From: a virus
Virus record (IMG/VR): IMGVR_UViG_3300048838_001160
Location: 1-21,241 of that record
DNA: 21,241 nucleotides
Strand: one strand, 5' to 3'
Part shown: positions 6,160-12,752 of the stretch, in pieces
Numbering within the stretch: position 1 is the first letter of the stretch
Layout of the letters: every line of letters begins with the position of its first letter
Made by a program: the position numbers and the translations under genes
The notes under the pieces: generated by a model
Databases searched by the model: none
The model's input: only the letters and a program-made list of their open reading frames with translations
What the model was told of the DNA's origin: nothing

Positions 6160-8117
6160 GCCGGCACCACCGTACACTGGCAGCCCCGGTGCGCCGGCGG
6201 GTGTGACACACTGCGCCACTCCGGCAGGTTGGGGATGCTGAACGACCCGCCTACGGCCATCGTCCGGCCGTTGAGCGAATCGCAGTAGAAACAACTCTTC
6301 TCGCCCCAGCTCGTCACCCAGCGCACTTCGCCCACCCCGGCCGCCTTGTAAACGTCCGTCACGGCCGAATTGAGCGCCCGCGCCGTCTCCCGCGTTGCCA
6401 TCTGCTCCGGCCACTCCGACACCCACATGCCGGTGGCCGCTTCCATGGCGCTGAGCTGGTCCTCGTTCCGCAATGCCTGCCCCACCTTGCGCCGGCTTCT
6501 GGCAATGTGGGCCGCCACCAGCGCCAGCACGTAGTCACGCGCCGCCGGGCCGATGTCGTAATCGCCTGCACCGAAGTCCCCTTCGGCCACGTCTTGTAAG
6601 GCGTCGGCTGCCGCCGTGCCCATGTAACTGCCATACAGCGGCAGCAGCTGCTCCCGCGTCCACTCGCTGTGTTCCCGCAGGAACGTATCCAGCCAGATGT
6701 CGAACTCCGCCTGATTGCGCTGGTTCAAATACTTCCGGGCGGCGCGCATCACGTCCTGCGCCTGGCGCCGGCACACCCGCCCAAACGTTTCCTCAAACAG
6801 CGGCTTGTTGCTGTTCATCAGCCGCTGCCGGATGTCGGCCGTATCGTCGGCCGACCGCTTCTCCCGCGTTGCCCGGGCGTTGTCGCCGCTGGCCACCGCC
6901 GGCACGCCGCCGTCGCCCGTCTGCGTCCCTACCATATCGGCCGGGACCATGTTCAACGGCACGAGATACACATCCCCGCCGTCGATCTCGTTCATGTTCT
7001 CCAGCTTGCGGATGTCGTTGGCGCTCATCCAGCCGTTCTGCCGCGCCACGGCATACGCCTGATAGCGCGTCACCGTGTCGCCCCGCAATAGGCTGTCCAC
7101 CAGAAACTCCGGGTAGTACCGCGCCCGCTCCTGTTCGGTCATCAGCTGCAAGCGGATGCTCTGCTCCCAGCGCACCAGCCACGGCTGCAAACTGTCGGTC
7201 ACAAACTCAATGGCCTGGTGTTCGATGTTGCTGAACGTCGCCCGGTCGAGGTCGCCGATCTTGTGTGGCGGCACCCCGAAGATGCGGGCGATCTCGCTGA
7301 CCTGGAACTTGCGTGTCTCAAGGAACTGGGCATCATCCGGCGCGATGCCAATGGTCTGGTACGTTACGCCCTCTTCCAGCACCGCCGTCCGGTGAGACTG
7401 GCTCAGCCCGCCGTAGCTCTCATGCCAGGCCGACTGCAACCGCTTGATGCTCTCGTCCTTCAGTCGCCCCGGATGCGTCAGCACGCCGCCCGGCCGGGCG
7501 TCGTTGCCAAAGAACCGCGCGCCATACTCCTCAGCGGCAATGCCCAGGCCAATGGCCTGCCGGTGCACCTGGATCGGCGAGTAGCCGATGAGGCCGTCGC
7601 TGCTCCAGCCGCGCAAATGCCACACGCGGTCGCCGCGCAACGTCACCAGCGAGTTGTCGGGCATCCTGAACTTGTAGACCAGCATGTCGCCGACGCGGCT
7701 CCATGACTCCATGCGGTCCGGTCGCAACGGCCACAGCGCCTTGATGCGCCCGCCGTTGTCGTACTCAATTTCGCAGTAGGCATTGCCCCACAGCAGCAAA
7801 TGGCCCTGCAACGCCTCGCGGAACTCCAGCGAACTCATCAGTGGGTTGGGCTGGTCGTGGAGGAGCGGGTACAGGTAGAACTCCGACGCCACGCGCCGGT
7901 TGTCGCCCTGCCGCTCGTAGATCTTCAACGGCAGCGCCGCAATCGTCTGCGACAACACCCGCACGCAGGCCCACACCGCCGCATAGCCCAGCGCCGTATC
8001 CGGCGTCACCGACACGCCCGCCGCCGAGGTGTGCACCATCCCGGCCAACACCACATCGGCCGTCCCGCGCTGTTCCGGATACTGTTGGCGCGCCAACATC
8101 TGCCGCAAGATCCCCAT
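6156..8117 (-). CDS. Portal protein fused to a C-terminal Mu F-like minor head domain
   Basis: A 653-residue protein. Residues 1 to about 400 are an HK97-family portal with the usual signatures: YAAVWACVRVLSQTIAALPL; LLWGNAYCEIEYDNGGRI; HLRGWSSDGLIGYSPI; IFGVPPHKIGDL followed by FSNIEHQAIEFV; and LRGDTVTRYQAYAVARQNGWMSANDIR. The portal dodecamer is the DNA entry gate. After a helical linker the last about 65 residues carry SCFYCDSLNGRTM and HPPAHRGCQCTVVP, with Cys at about 609/612 and 646/648. These are the metal-binding motifs of phage Mu gpF/SPP1 gp7-type head morphogenesis domains. ATG at 8115-8117 was preferred to the adjacent GTG because GAGG lies four bases before it. The third 16-bp palindrome-type site falls in codons near its start. 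Confidence 0.92.
   Translation of the reverse strand: MGILRQMLARQQYPEQRGTADVVLAGMVHTSAAGVSVTPDTALGYAAVWACVRVLSQTIAALPLKIYERQGDNRRVASEFYLYPLLHDQPNPLMSSLEFREALQGHLLLWGNAYCEIEYDNGGRIKALWPLRPDRMESWSRVGDMLVYKFRMPDNSLVTLRGDRVWHLRGWSSDGLIGYSPIQVHRQAIGLGIAAEEYGARFFGNDARPGGVLTHPGRLKDESIKRLQSAWHESYGGLSQSHRTAVLEEGVTYQTIGIAPDDAQFLETRKFQVSEIARIFGVPPHKIGDLDRATFSNIEHQAIEFVTDSLQPWLVRWEQSIRLQLMTEQERARYYPEFLVDSLLRGDTVTRYQAYAVARQNGWMSANDIRKLENMNEIDGGDVYLVPLNMVPADMVGTQTGDGGVPAVASGDNARATREKRSADDTADIRQRLMNSNKPLFEETFGRVCRRQAQDVMRAARKYLNQRNQAEFDIWLDTFLREHSEWTREQLLPLYGSYMGTAAADALQDVAEGDFGAGDYDIGPAARDYVLALVAAHIARSRRKVGQALRNEDQLSAMEAATGMWVSEWPEQMATRETARALNSAVTDVYKAAGVGEVRWVTSWGEKSCFYCDSLNGRTMAVGGSFSIPNLPEWRSVSHPPAHRGCQCTVVPA
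8083..8098. repeat. 16-bp palindrome TGTTGGCGCGCCAACA, copy 2
   Basis: Perfect palindrome in the first codons of the portal gene, where it encodes MLARQQ as in copy 1. Identical to 308-323 and 17033-17048. Confidence 0.7.
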
Positions 8118-8285
8118 CACACCTCACCACCCCAGCCCACACCCAATAGAACGAGCGATGGCCAACCGCCAGGCTGGCCACCGCTCACATTGGAGGAGGA
8201 ATTAGAGGAGACATCCATGTCGTTGCTCGTGCCGTGTCTCGATGCCCCTACCATACCACCCACCCGTCAACCCCCAGATGACAAT
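8118..8285. other. Non-coding gap upstream of the portal gene
   Basis: Between the terminator at 8286-8311 and the portal start no convincing gene was found. The gap holds a weak hairpin formed by two TGGCCA copies (8159-8180). It also holds a purine-rich run (AGGAGGAATTAGAGGAG) on the plus strand. Because a terminator precedes it, a minus-strand promoter for the head operon should lie here, but no good -35/-10 pair is visible. Confidence 0.4.
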
Positions 8286-8311
8286 AAAAAAGGCCGGGAA
8301 CATTCCCGGCC
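8286..8311 (-). terminator. Rho-independent terminator ending the small-gene block
   Basis: On the minus strand GGCCGGGAA, a two-base gap and TTCCCGGCC (8292-8311) make a near-perfect 8-9 bp GC-rich stem, followed directly by six T (8286-8291). It lies 25 bases behind the stop of the small membrane protein gene and upstream of the portal gene. It therefore separates the terminase-side transcript from the head module. Confidence 0.85.
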
Positions 8312-8335
8312 GTCTCTCACAATCTGGCGTGGCGC

Positions 8336-8503
8336 CTACCCCTCCTCCTGCTCCGGCGGCACTGCTGCTCGAGATGCTCCCAGAATCCCCAGCAGCATCA
8401 ACACAGCCCCCGGCACAATCAGCCCCAACGGCGGCCAGGCCCAATAAAACCCACCCGCCAACAACCCCAACCCCACCACCACCAACCCATCATACCGATC
8501 CAT
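8336..8503 (-). CDS. Small two-helix membrane protein (55 residues)
   Basis: ATG at 8501-8503 begins MDRYDGLVVVGLGLLAGG and the frame ends at TAG 8336-8338. AGGAGG stands just before the start, and the start overlaps the stop of the previous gene in TGATG. Two hydrophobic segments are seen, about residues 7-22 (LVVVGLGLLAGGFYWA) and 25-44 (LGLIVPGAVLMLLGILGA), followed by a short acidic tail PPEQEEG. It therefore looks like a small inner-membrane protein. The size and two helices would fit a holin-like or accessory membrane protein, but nothing ties it to lysis; no endolysin is adjacent. It is the last gene before the terminator. Confidence 0.7.
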   Translation of the reverse strand: MDRYDGLVVVGLGLLAGGFYWAWPPLGLIVPGAVLMLLGILGASRAAVPPEQEEG

Positions 8504-8733
8504 CACCCCTCCTGACCCGACGCCAGATGCCGCGCCGCCTGCTCCAGCCGCAACGCCAGCGCCGGTCGCTGCGTCAACCGCAACGCAAACCGCCCGATCG
8601 CCACCGGCGATGCCCCGCCCCGCAGCTCCGCCGCCACCGCCTCCACCAACTCCGGATACCCCTCCACCATAAACTCATAACTCTCCGCATCCAGCGCCGC
8701 TTGCAGCGCCGGCATCGCCCTTGCAATAGCCAT
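8503..8733 (-). CDS. Hypothetical helical protein (76 residues)
   Basis: The frame MAIARAMPALQAALDAE... is preceded by GGAGG six bases before ATG, and its stop overlaps the start of the small membrane protein gene. The sequence is alanine/leucine-rich and helical, with a YEFMVEGYPELVEAVAAEL segment and a basic-hydrophobic C-terminal half (FALRLTQRPALALRLEQAARHL). No family is recognised. The clean Shine-Dalgarno and the overlaps on the downstream side argue that it is a real gene. It lies in a block of short genes between terminase and portal, where many phages carry unique accessory genes. Confidence 0.65.
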   Translation of the reverse strand: MAIARAMPALQAALDAESYEFMVEGYPELVEAVAAELRGGASPVAIGRFALRLTQRPALALRLEQAARHLASGQEG

Positions 8734-8771
8734 GCCATACCTCCGTGGCGCAAGTTTGCCAACCTGCCGCC

Positions 8772-8993
8772 CTAACTCACCTCACTCCCAATTGACGAAG
8801 GCCCCACCAGCCCCGCCGCCGCCAATACCGCTACCGTCCGGGCGTTCACCGTCTCCACCTCCCCCCCATCCGGCGCCACCAGCACCGTGACCTGGTGGTC
8901 CCAACAGAACCCAAACCCCGTCCGGCGCATCCGCTGCTCCAACCGATACCCACGCTCCAACATCCCCGCAATTCGCTCCTGATAAGGTGACAT
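8772..8993 (-). CDS. Hypothetical protein (73 residues)
   Basis: ATG at 8991-8993 is preceded by AGGAGG with a four-base spacer, so this start was taken over the TTG one codon upstream. The protein MSPYQERIAGMLERGYRLEQR... has a helical first third, a single Cys/Trp pair (FGFCWDHQ) and then short beta-like strands (VTVLVAPDGGEVETVNARTVAVLAAAGLV). No motif or family is recognised. A perfect 8-bp hairpin lies about 50 bases upstream of its start. Confidence 0.65.
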   Translation of the reverse strand: MSPYQERIAGMLERGYRLEQRMRRTGFGFCWDHQVTVLVAPDGGEVETVNARTVAVLAAAGLVGPSSIGSEVS

Positions 8994-9043
8994 CAAACCT
9001 CCTACAGACTATCAATAATCATCATTAATCCGACTAACTTCAT

Positions 9044-9067
9044 AGCTCAGTCATTCCTGACTGAGTT
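9044..9067. other. Perfect inverted repeat without T-run
   Basis: CTCAGTCA, four bases, TGACTGAG form a perfect 8-bp stem-loop in the 82-base gap between the PD-(D/E)XK-like nuclease gene and the 73-residue gene. Neither strand has a T-run after it, so an operator or an RNA processing site is as likely as a terminator. Confidence 0.5.
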
Positions 9068-9075
9068 CCCCTCCC

Positions 9076-9408
9076 CTACCACGGCGGCGCCTCACACGCC
9101 AACAGCCGCTGCAACCACGCCACCGCCCGGCCGCTGTCGATCTGTTCCTTCGTCACCCGCACCACCCGCCAGCCGTCGGCCGTCGCCTCGTTGTACTTCT
9201 CGCAGTCCTCAATAAACCCCGCCGCCCGATTGTGCCGGCCCCCCGTCCACACACCCCCCTCCACCTCCAGCGCCACCCGCTCATTCGGCCAGGCGAAGTC
9301 AAAACGCCACTGCCGCGTCGGATGCCAACGATGCTCCTCCACCCACTCCGGAAACTCATCCGCCCGCAACCACAACCGCATCGCCGCTTCCAGATGTGAC
9401 TCACTCAT
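9076..9408 (-). CDS. PD-(D/E)XK-like nuclease
   Basis: A 110-residue protein starting MSESHLEAAMRLWLR at ATG 9406-9408, overlapping the stop of the preceding gene. The core WRFDFAWPNERVALEVEGG carries Asp37 and an E-x-E pair (Glu48, Glu50). This is the spacing of the second-strand acid and the (D/E)xK-type position of PD-(D/E)XK enzymes. It is followed by a histidine-containing helix (GGRHNRAAGFIEDCEKYNEA) and the strand DGWRVVRVT. This layout resembles DUF559/Vsr/resolvase-like small nucleases that many phages carry near the terminase genes, where they may resolve branched DNA before packaging. The usual lysine is replaced or displaced (E-V-E-G), so activity is not certain. Confidence 0.65.
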   Translation of the reverse strand: MSESHLEAAMRLWLRADEFPEWVEEHRWHPTRQWRFDFAWPNERVALEVEGGVWTGGRHNRAAGFIEDCEKYNEATADGWRVVRVTKEQIDSGRAVAWLQRLLACEAPPW

Positions 9409-9643
9409 TAGCCTCAACCCATCTCCTCCCGAAACGACGGAACCCGTTGTGAATCAGTATCGGATCCACATCCAACTCAACGTCCACCTCGGCCAATAGC
9501 GTCAGCGTGACCTCGGTGAACTTCTCCGCACCCAACTCGATATCAACATCTAGCAAGTTCTCGATCTCTATCCCGTCGAGCCACGCCTTCATGCCACGAC
9601 CCGTCAACCCGTCAGTCACTACTTTCAGCTTGTTTTGTTTCAT
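9401..9643 (-). CDS. Hypothetical beta-rich acidic protein (80 residues)
   Basis: The frame MKQNKLKVVTDGLTGRGMKAWLDG... starts in an ATGA overlap with the large terminase stop and its own stop overlaps the nuclease start, so it is firmly within the operon. The protein is acidic with regular alternating hydrophobic residues (LLDVDIELGAEKFTEVTLTLLAEVDVELDVD). This suggests a small beta-sandwich or barrel. The pattern is reminiscent of small phage proteins that begin with KV.VDG..I....v.v. and follow terminase or capsid genes, but no family can be named. Confidence 0.7.
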   Translation of the reverse strand: MKQNKLKVVTDGLTGRGMKAWLDGIEIENLLDVDIELGAEKFTEVTLTLLAEVDVELDVDPILIHNGFRRFGRRWVEANE

Positions 9644-11178
9644 AACGTCACCAATCCTCTCTCATCGTACACACTGCCACTCTCCTCATTCCGCAGCGCC
9701 CTGTCCAGCGCCATGATCAGCGCCACCATGCCGTCGATCTTCTCCCGGCTCCGCTTCTTGTCCGGCTTGACGTTGCCCGCAGGATCCTGCGTCACCACCA
9801 TATTGTCCGCCATCCACCTCAACACCGGCTGCATCCCGTGGTGGAGGTTGCGCTCCAACACCAACCGCAACAACTCCTTCGTCGGCGAGGCCATGCTGGC
9901 ATACCCCTGCCCGAACTGCACCATCATGTAGCCCATGCTGTCCAGCTGCTGGCTGACCTGCACCGCCCCCCACCGGTCAAACGCGATCTCCTTGATCTCA
10001 ACCACCTGACCCAGGTCGTCAATCTCTTTCAGGATGTGACCGTAGTCGATGACGTTGCCCGGCGTGGCCGTGATGTGGCCGTCCCGCGCCCAGGCGTCAT
10101 ACGGCACGCGGTCCCGCCGCGTCCGCTCCATCATGTTCTCCCTGGGTATCCAGAACCGCGGCACCACCTGAAACGAGCCGTCGTCCATGGGGAACACCAT
10201 CACGAACGCGGCCACGTCACCGGTGCTGGCAAGGTCCAACCCGCCATAGCACGGCCGTCCCTGCAACGCCTCCCAGTCCACCTCGCCCGCGCTGGCCTCC
10301 CAGGCCGCCATGTCCAGCCACCGCTCTTCCTGTTGCGTCCACTGGTCCAGATGCAACCGCCGGAACGTGTTCTGATAGGCCGGCACCTGCCGCGCCTTCT
10401 CAGCCGCGGCCCGCAGATAGTCCTCTTTCAGCGTGATCCCATAGCTGGGATTGGCCTTGGCCCACACCGCCGGATCCATCCAATCGTCGTCCTCGTCGGC
10501 CGCGGCGATGAACGCGTAGTAGCTATCGTCCTGAATCACGCCGTCCAACACCTGCCGCGCATAGGCGTGCTGCTCCCAGCAAATGCTCTGACGGTCATAC
10601 CCCGCCGTGGTGATCGCGATGACCAGCGGTTGCCGGCGCGCGCCGATGCTGGTCGTCAGCACGTCCCACAGCTCCCGGTTCGGCTGCGCGTGCAGCTCGT
10701 CCACCAGCACGGCATGGGCGTTGAGCCCGTGCTTGGTCGGCGCGTCTGACGACAACACCCGAAACACGCTACCCGTCTCGTTAACCACAATCGAGCGTTT
10801 ATACACTTCGGTGAATCTCGACAACGGCGACGCCTCCAGCATCTTCTTTGCCTCGTCGAAGACGATCGCCGCCTGGTCACGGTCGGCCGCGGCGCTGTAC
10901 ACCTCCGCGCCCGGCTCCCCGTCGGCAATGGTCAGGTATAGCCCCAGCCCGGAGACGAACGCGCTCTTGCCGTTCTTTCTGGGCACCTCGATGTAGACCC
11001 AACGGTAGCGCCGCGTGCCGTCCGGCCGCTTCCAGCCGAACACGTCCCGCACAATCCGTTCTTGCCAGTCGAGCAACTTAAACGGCTGCCCCGCCCACTC
11101 GCCTTTCGTGTGGGTCAACGCGTTGTGAAAGAAATTGACGGCGCGCTGCGCTGCGTCATTGTCGCGCGTGTATTTCAT
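9640..11178 (-). CDS. Terminase large subunit (Terminase_1 type)
   Basis: A 512-residue packaging motor. It has an adenine-binding region FKLLDWQERIVRDVFGW at about 33-49, a Walker A variant EVPRKNGKS at 64-72, and Walker B VLVDE at 157-161 with the following LHAQPNRE. The coupling motif region is AITTAGYDRQS at about 188-198. The C-terminal RNase H-like nuclease has candidate acids Asp315 (GGLDLAST), Asp401 (AFDRWGA) and Asp482 (KIDGMVALIMALDRA). It docks on the portal, pumps DNA into the prohead and cuts genome ends. Start and stop both overlap neighbours as ATGA. Length and motifs are full and intact, and resemble HK97/phi-type terminases linked to P27-like small subunits. Confidence 0.95.
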   Translation of the reverse strand: MKYTRDNDAAQRAVNFFHNALTHTKGEWAGQPFKLLDWQERIVRDVFGWKRPDGTRRYRWVYIEVPRKNGKSAFVSGLGLYLTIADGEPGAEVYSAAADRDQAAIVFDEAKKMLEASPLSRFTEVYKRSIVVNETGSVFRVLSSDAPTKHGLNAHAVLVDELHAQPNRELWDVLTTSIGARRQPLVIAITTAGYDRQSICWEQHAYARQVLDGVIQDDSYYAFIAAADEDDDWMDPAVWAKANPSYGITLKEDYLRAAAEKARQVPAYQNTFRRLHLDQWTQQEERWLDMAAWEASAGEVDWEALQGRPCYGGLDLASTGDVAAFVMVFPMDDGSFQVVPRFWIPRENMMERTRRDRVPYDAWARDGHITATPGNVIDYGHILKEIDDLGQVVEIKEIAFDRWGAVQVSQQLDSMGYMMVQFGQGYASMASPTKELLRLVLERNLHHGMQPVLRWMADNMVVTQDPAGNVKPDKKRSREKIDGMVALIMALDRALRNEESGSVYDERGLVTL

Positions 11179-11621
11179 CCGCCGTGGGTCATCAAGCTCA
11201 GCATCTCGGCCAGCGTGTCCTCACGCTGCCCCGCGCCGGCAGGCCGGCTCTTGGGCGTCGCCCCCAACTCCTTAAGCGTCGTCAACAGCGCCTGGCTGTG
11301 CTGCAGGAACACCATCTGCGCCGGGTTGCGCCGGACCCCGCCATGCGCCGTGTCGGCCACCACAATCGCACCGTCCTGCAACTCCGCCAGGGCGTCCATC
11401 GCTATCTGGTAGTGCAGGCACGCAATATGCATCGCCGCCGCGTCCGCCGGCCGCAGTTCCGCGCCCAGCTCCCCCGCCAGCGCCTTCCACAGCCGCGCCG
11501 CATGTCGCATCTTGCCCAGGCCCCACGGCATGTCGCCCACGCCGGGCTGCTGCCCCGCCGCCTGCCGGTCCGCCCGCGCCGTCCCCGCCAGCCGCTTTTC
11601 CTCCGCCGTCTTTCGCCTCAT
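11175..11621 (-). CDS. Terminase small subunit, P27 family
   Basis: A 148-residue protein, MRRKTAEEKRLAGTARADR..., with a late VRRNPAQMVFLQHSQALLTTLKELGATPKSR segment. These are the two conserved ends of P27-type small terminases (KRLxGTxRxDR near the start and NPxxxxxxxxxxxLxxLxxxLGxTPxxR near the end). The small subunit recognises the packaging site and regulates the large subunit. GAGG lies eight bases before ATG. Its stop overlaps the large-subunit start. The 69-base gap upstream contains an alternating GC run (CGCGCGCGC at about 11657) but nothing that can be called a cos site with confidence. Confidence 0.88.
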   Translation of the reverse strand: MRRKTAEEKRLAGTARADRQAAGQQPGVGDMPWGLGKMRHAARLWKALAGELGAELRPADAAAMHIACLHYQIAMDALAELQDGAIVVADTAHGGVRRNPAQMVFLQHSQALLTTLKELGATPKSRPAGAGQREDTLAEMLSLMTHGG

Positions 11622-11690
11622 CGTTCTTGCCTCACATTTTGCCTAATCATTGACACCGCGCGCGCGTGACCAAGACGGCGGTTGCGGGCC

Positions 11691-12053
11691 TTAGCCTGCC
11701 AGAGATTTGCTAGGCCCCGTCATTTCTCGTCTCGTCTTCTTGCTGTGACATGACTTGCACAGCGGCTGAAGGTTCTCATCATCGTGTGTTCCACCGTCGC
11801 GCAGGGGTATGATGTGGTCCACCTCATTGGCCGCCGTCACCACCCCCACCCTCATGCACTCCACACACAACGGCCGCTCTCTCAGCACGCGAGCACGGAT
11901 CTTGCGCCACGTTGCATCATACCCGCGCCGATTGCTACTCTCTCGTGCATCCGGCTTGCGCTCCAGTGGGGCATGGGCTGGGCAGTATCGCCCGCCTCGC
12001 ACCACCGCCGGACACCCCGGCGCCCCACACGGCCGCCCTACTCGAGTTGGCAT
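11691..12053 (-). CDS. HNH endonuclease
   Basis: A 120-residue protein with an N-terminal zinc knuckle-like motif (Cys9, Cys14, Cys24, His27). A classic HNH core follows: CVEC at 63-66, EVDHIIPLRDGGTHDDENLQPLC with His80 and Asn94, and CKSCHSKKT with Cys99, Cys102 and His103. In HK97-type cos phages an HNH protein encoded next to the terminase takes part in genome end cleavage. The position here, directly upstream of the small terminase, fits that role. Its ATG overlaps the HTH gene by 16 bases and lacks a strong Shine-Dalgarno, so an internal start a little downstream remains possible. Confidence 0.9.
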   Translation of the reverse strand: MPTRVGRPCGAPGCPAVVRGGRYCPAHAPLERKPDARESSNRRGYDATWRKIRARVLRERPLCVECMRVGVVTAANEVDHIIPLRDGGTHDDENLQPLCKSCHSKKTRREMTGPSKSLAG

Positions 12054-12259
12054 ACGTCACTCACCCGCCACAACGCCCCATCTGCATACAATGGGATCAC
12101 GCGACTCGCCCGGCTCAGCGTCGTATACGCCCATTGCCGGCTGATGCCATACTCCAGCGCGATCTGCCGCGTCGACAACGCCTCACCCAGCATCAACCGC
12201 CTCGTAATGTGCGCTGTCCGTTCCAGGCCATCCATGTCCACAAACTCTCCACCACCCAT
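12038..12259 (-). CDS. Small helix-turn-helix DNA-binding protein
   Basis: A 73-residue protein, MGGGEFVDMDGLERTAHITRRL..., with a helix-turn-helix LSTRQIALEYGISRQWAYTTLSRAS at about residues 29-53 and a short C-terminal WRVSDVCQLE. The start has GGAGG six bases upstream. A perfect inverted repeat, GTTTCATAATGAAAC, lies 20 bases before the start, a suggestive place for an autoregulatory operator. It precedes the HNH and terminase genes, so it may be a late-gene regulator or an extra packaging-site binding protein. Which of these is right cannot be told from sequence. Confidence 0.75.
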   Translation of the reverse strand: MGGGEFVDMDGLERTAHITRRLMLGEALSTRQIALEYGISRQWAYTTLSRASRVIPLYADGALWRVSDVCQLE

Positions 12260-12279
12260 CCGTGACCTCCCCGGCTAAC

Positions 12280-12294
12280 GTTTCATAATGAAAC
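12280..12294. promoter_or_regulatory. Palindromic operator candidate GTTTCATAATGAAAC
   Basis: Two 7-bp arms (GTTTCAT and ATGAAAC) around one central A, in the 83-base gap upstream of the HTH gene, between it and the 62-residue gene. AT-rich in GC-rich surroundings. It probably binds a dimeric repressor, perhaps the HTH product itself. Confidence 0.6.
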
Positions 12295-12342
12295 ATGCGT
12301 GCGCTCACAGCATACCATAGCCCGGACCGTCACTGACTCGCT

Positions 12343-12531
12343 CTAATCTGCCGATCGCTCGTCCGGGCGCGTCCGGCAGTACCCATAGGCTCCATCAAAC
12401 ACAGCTGACTCAGACGGTCCCATGAACATCTGATACAACCACGGCCCATGCCACACCCAGGCCACGAACCAATCACGACGCACCCTCGCCCGCTCCGTTT
12501 CCACCATGAACTGCCCTATTCGTTGCTTCAT
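12343..12531 (-). CDS. Hypothetical small protein with tryptophan-rich centre
   Basis: A 62-residue frame, MKQRIGQFMVETERARVRRDWFV..., overlapping the end of the Lar-like gene by 59 bases. A later ATG at 12505-12507 with AGGGCAG upstream would shorten the overlap to 35 bases. The centre RRDWFVAWVWHGPWLYQMFMG is hydrophobic and tryptophan-rich, too short for a confident membrane segment. The C-terminus GAYGYCRTRPDERSAD looks like a short folded tail. No family is recognised. It is the last gene of the early operon before the operator-like palindrome. Confidence 0.5.
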   Translation of the reverse strand: MKQRIGQFMVETERARVRRDWFVAWVWHGPWLYQMFMGPSESAVFDGAYGYCRTRPDERSAD

Positions 12532-12715
12532 ACACCCTGCTCATCGGTACTATCCGAACCGCCTCGGTCAGACGGCCGTTCCACTTCGCCACCGCCTCAG
12601 CCAGCTTCTCCCCCTCCGGCCCATTCGCCCCACACCCATCACACTGCACCCAGCACGACACCTTCTTAAACGCCGTCACCGACCACGAACCACAGAACGG
12701 ACACGCCAGCACCAT
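12473..12715 (-). CDS. Lar-like zinc-ribbon protein
   Basis: The core MVLACPFCGSWSVTAFKK... has CPFCG at residues 5-9 and CDGCGANGP about 20 residues later, followed by EKLAEAVAKWNGRL. This is the pattern of the Lar family (CPFCG ... C..CGA.GP ... EA...WN.R), named after the Rac prophage protein that relieves type I restriction. The ATG at 12713-12715 was chosen for its GAGG spacing and for placing CPFCG near the start. An earlier ATG at 12763 overlapping the ParB-like gene would add 16 residues. The C-terminal 30 residues after the zinc core are variable, and their 3' end overlaps the next gene. Confidence 0.7.
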   Translation of the reverse strand: MVLACPFCGSWSVTAFKKVSCWVQCDGCGANGPEGEKLAEAVAKWNGRLTEAVRIVPMSRVYEATNRAVHGGNGAGEGAS

Positions 12716-12752
12716 TAAGCCTCGCGCCAATATCGCATCCGTCGAATAACCC

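Noticed and set aside
8117-8218. Short minus-strand frame ending in a TGATG overlap with the portal start (MDVSSNSSSNVSGG...)
   Set aside because: No Shine-Dalgarno and a low-complexity serine/glycine sequence; the stop overlap alone is weak support.
8202-8444. Minus-strand frame of 80 residues
   Set aside because: It runs through the terminator hairpin and T-run at 8286-8311 and overlaps the better supported small membrane protein gene; glycine/serine-rich composition without motif.
11650-11690. cos site in the gap before the small terminase gene
   Set aside because: The CGCGCGCG run is suggestive only; no staggered-cut dyad or relative is available to support it.
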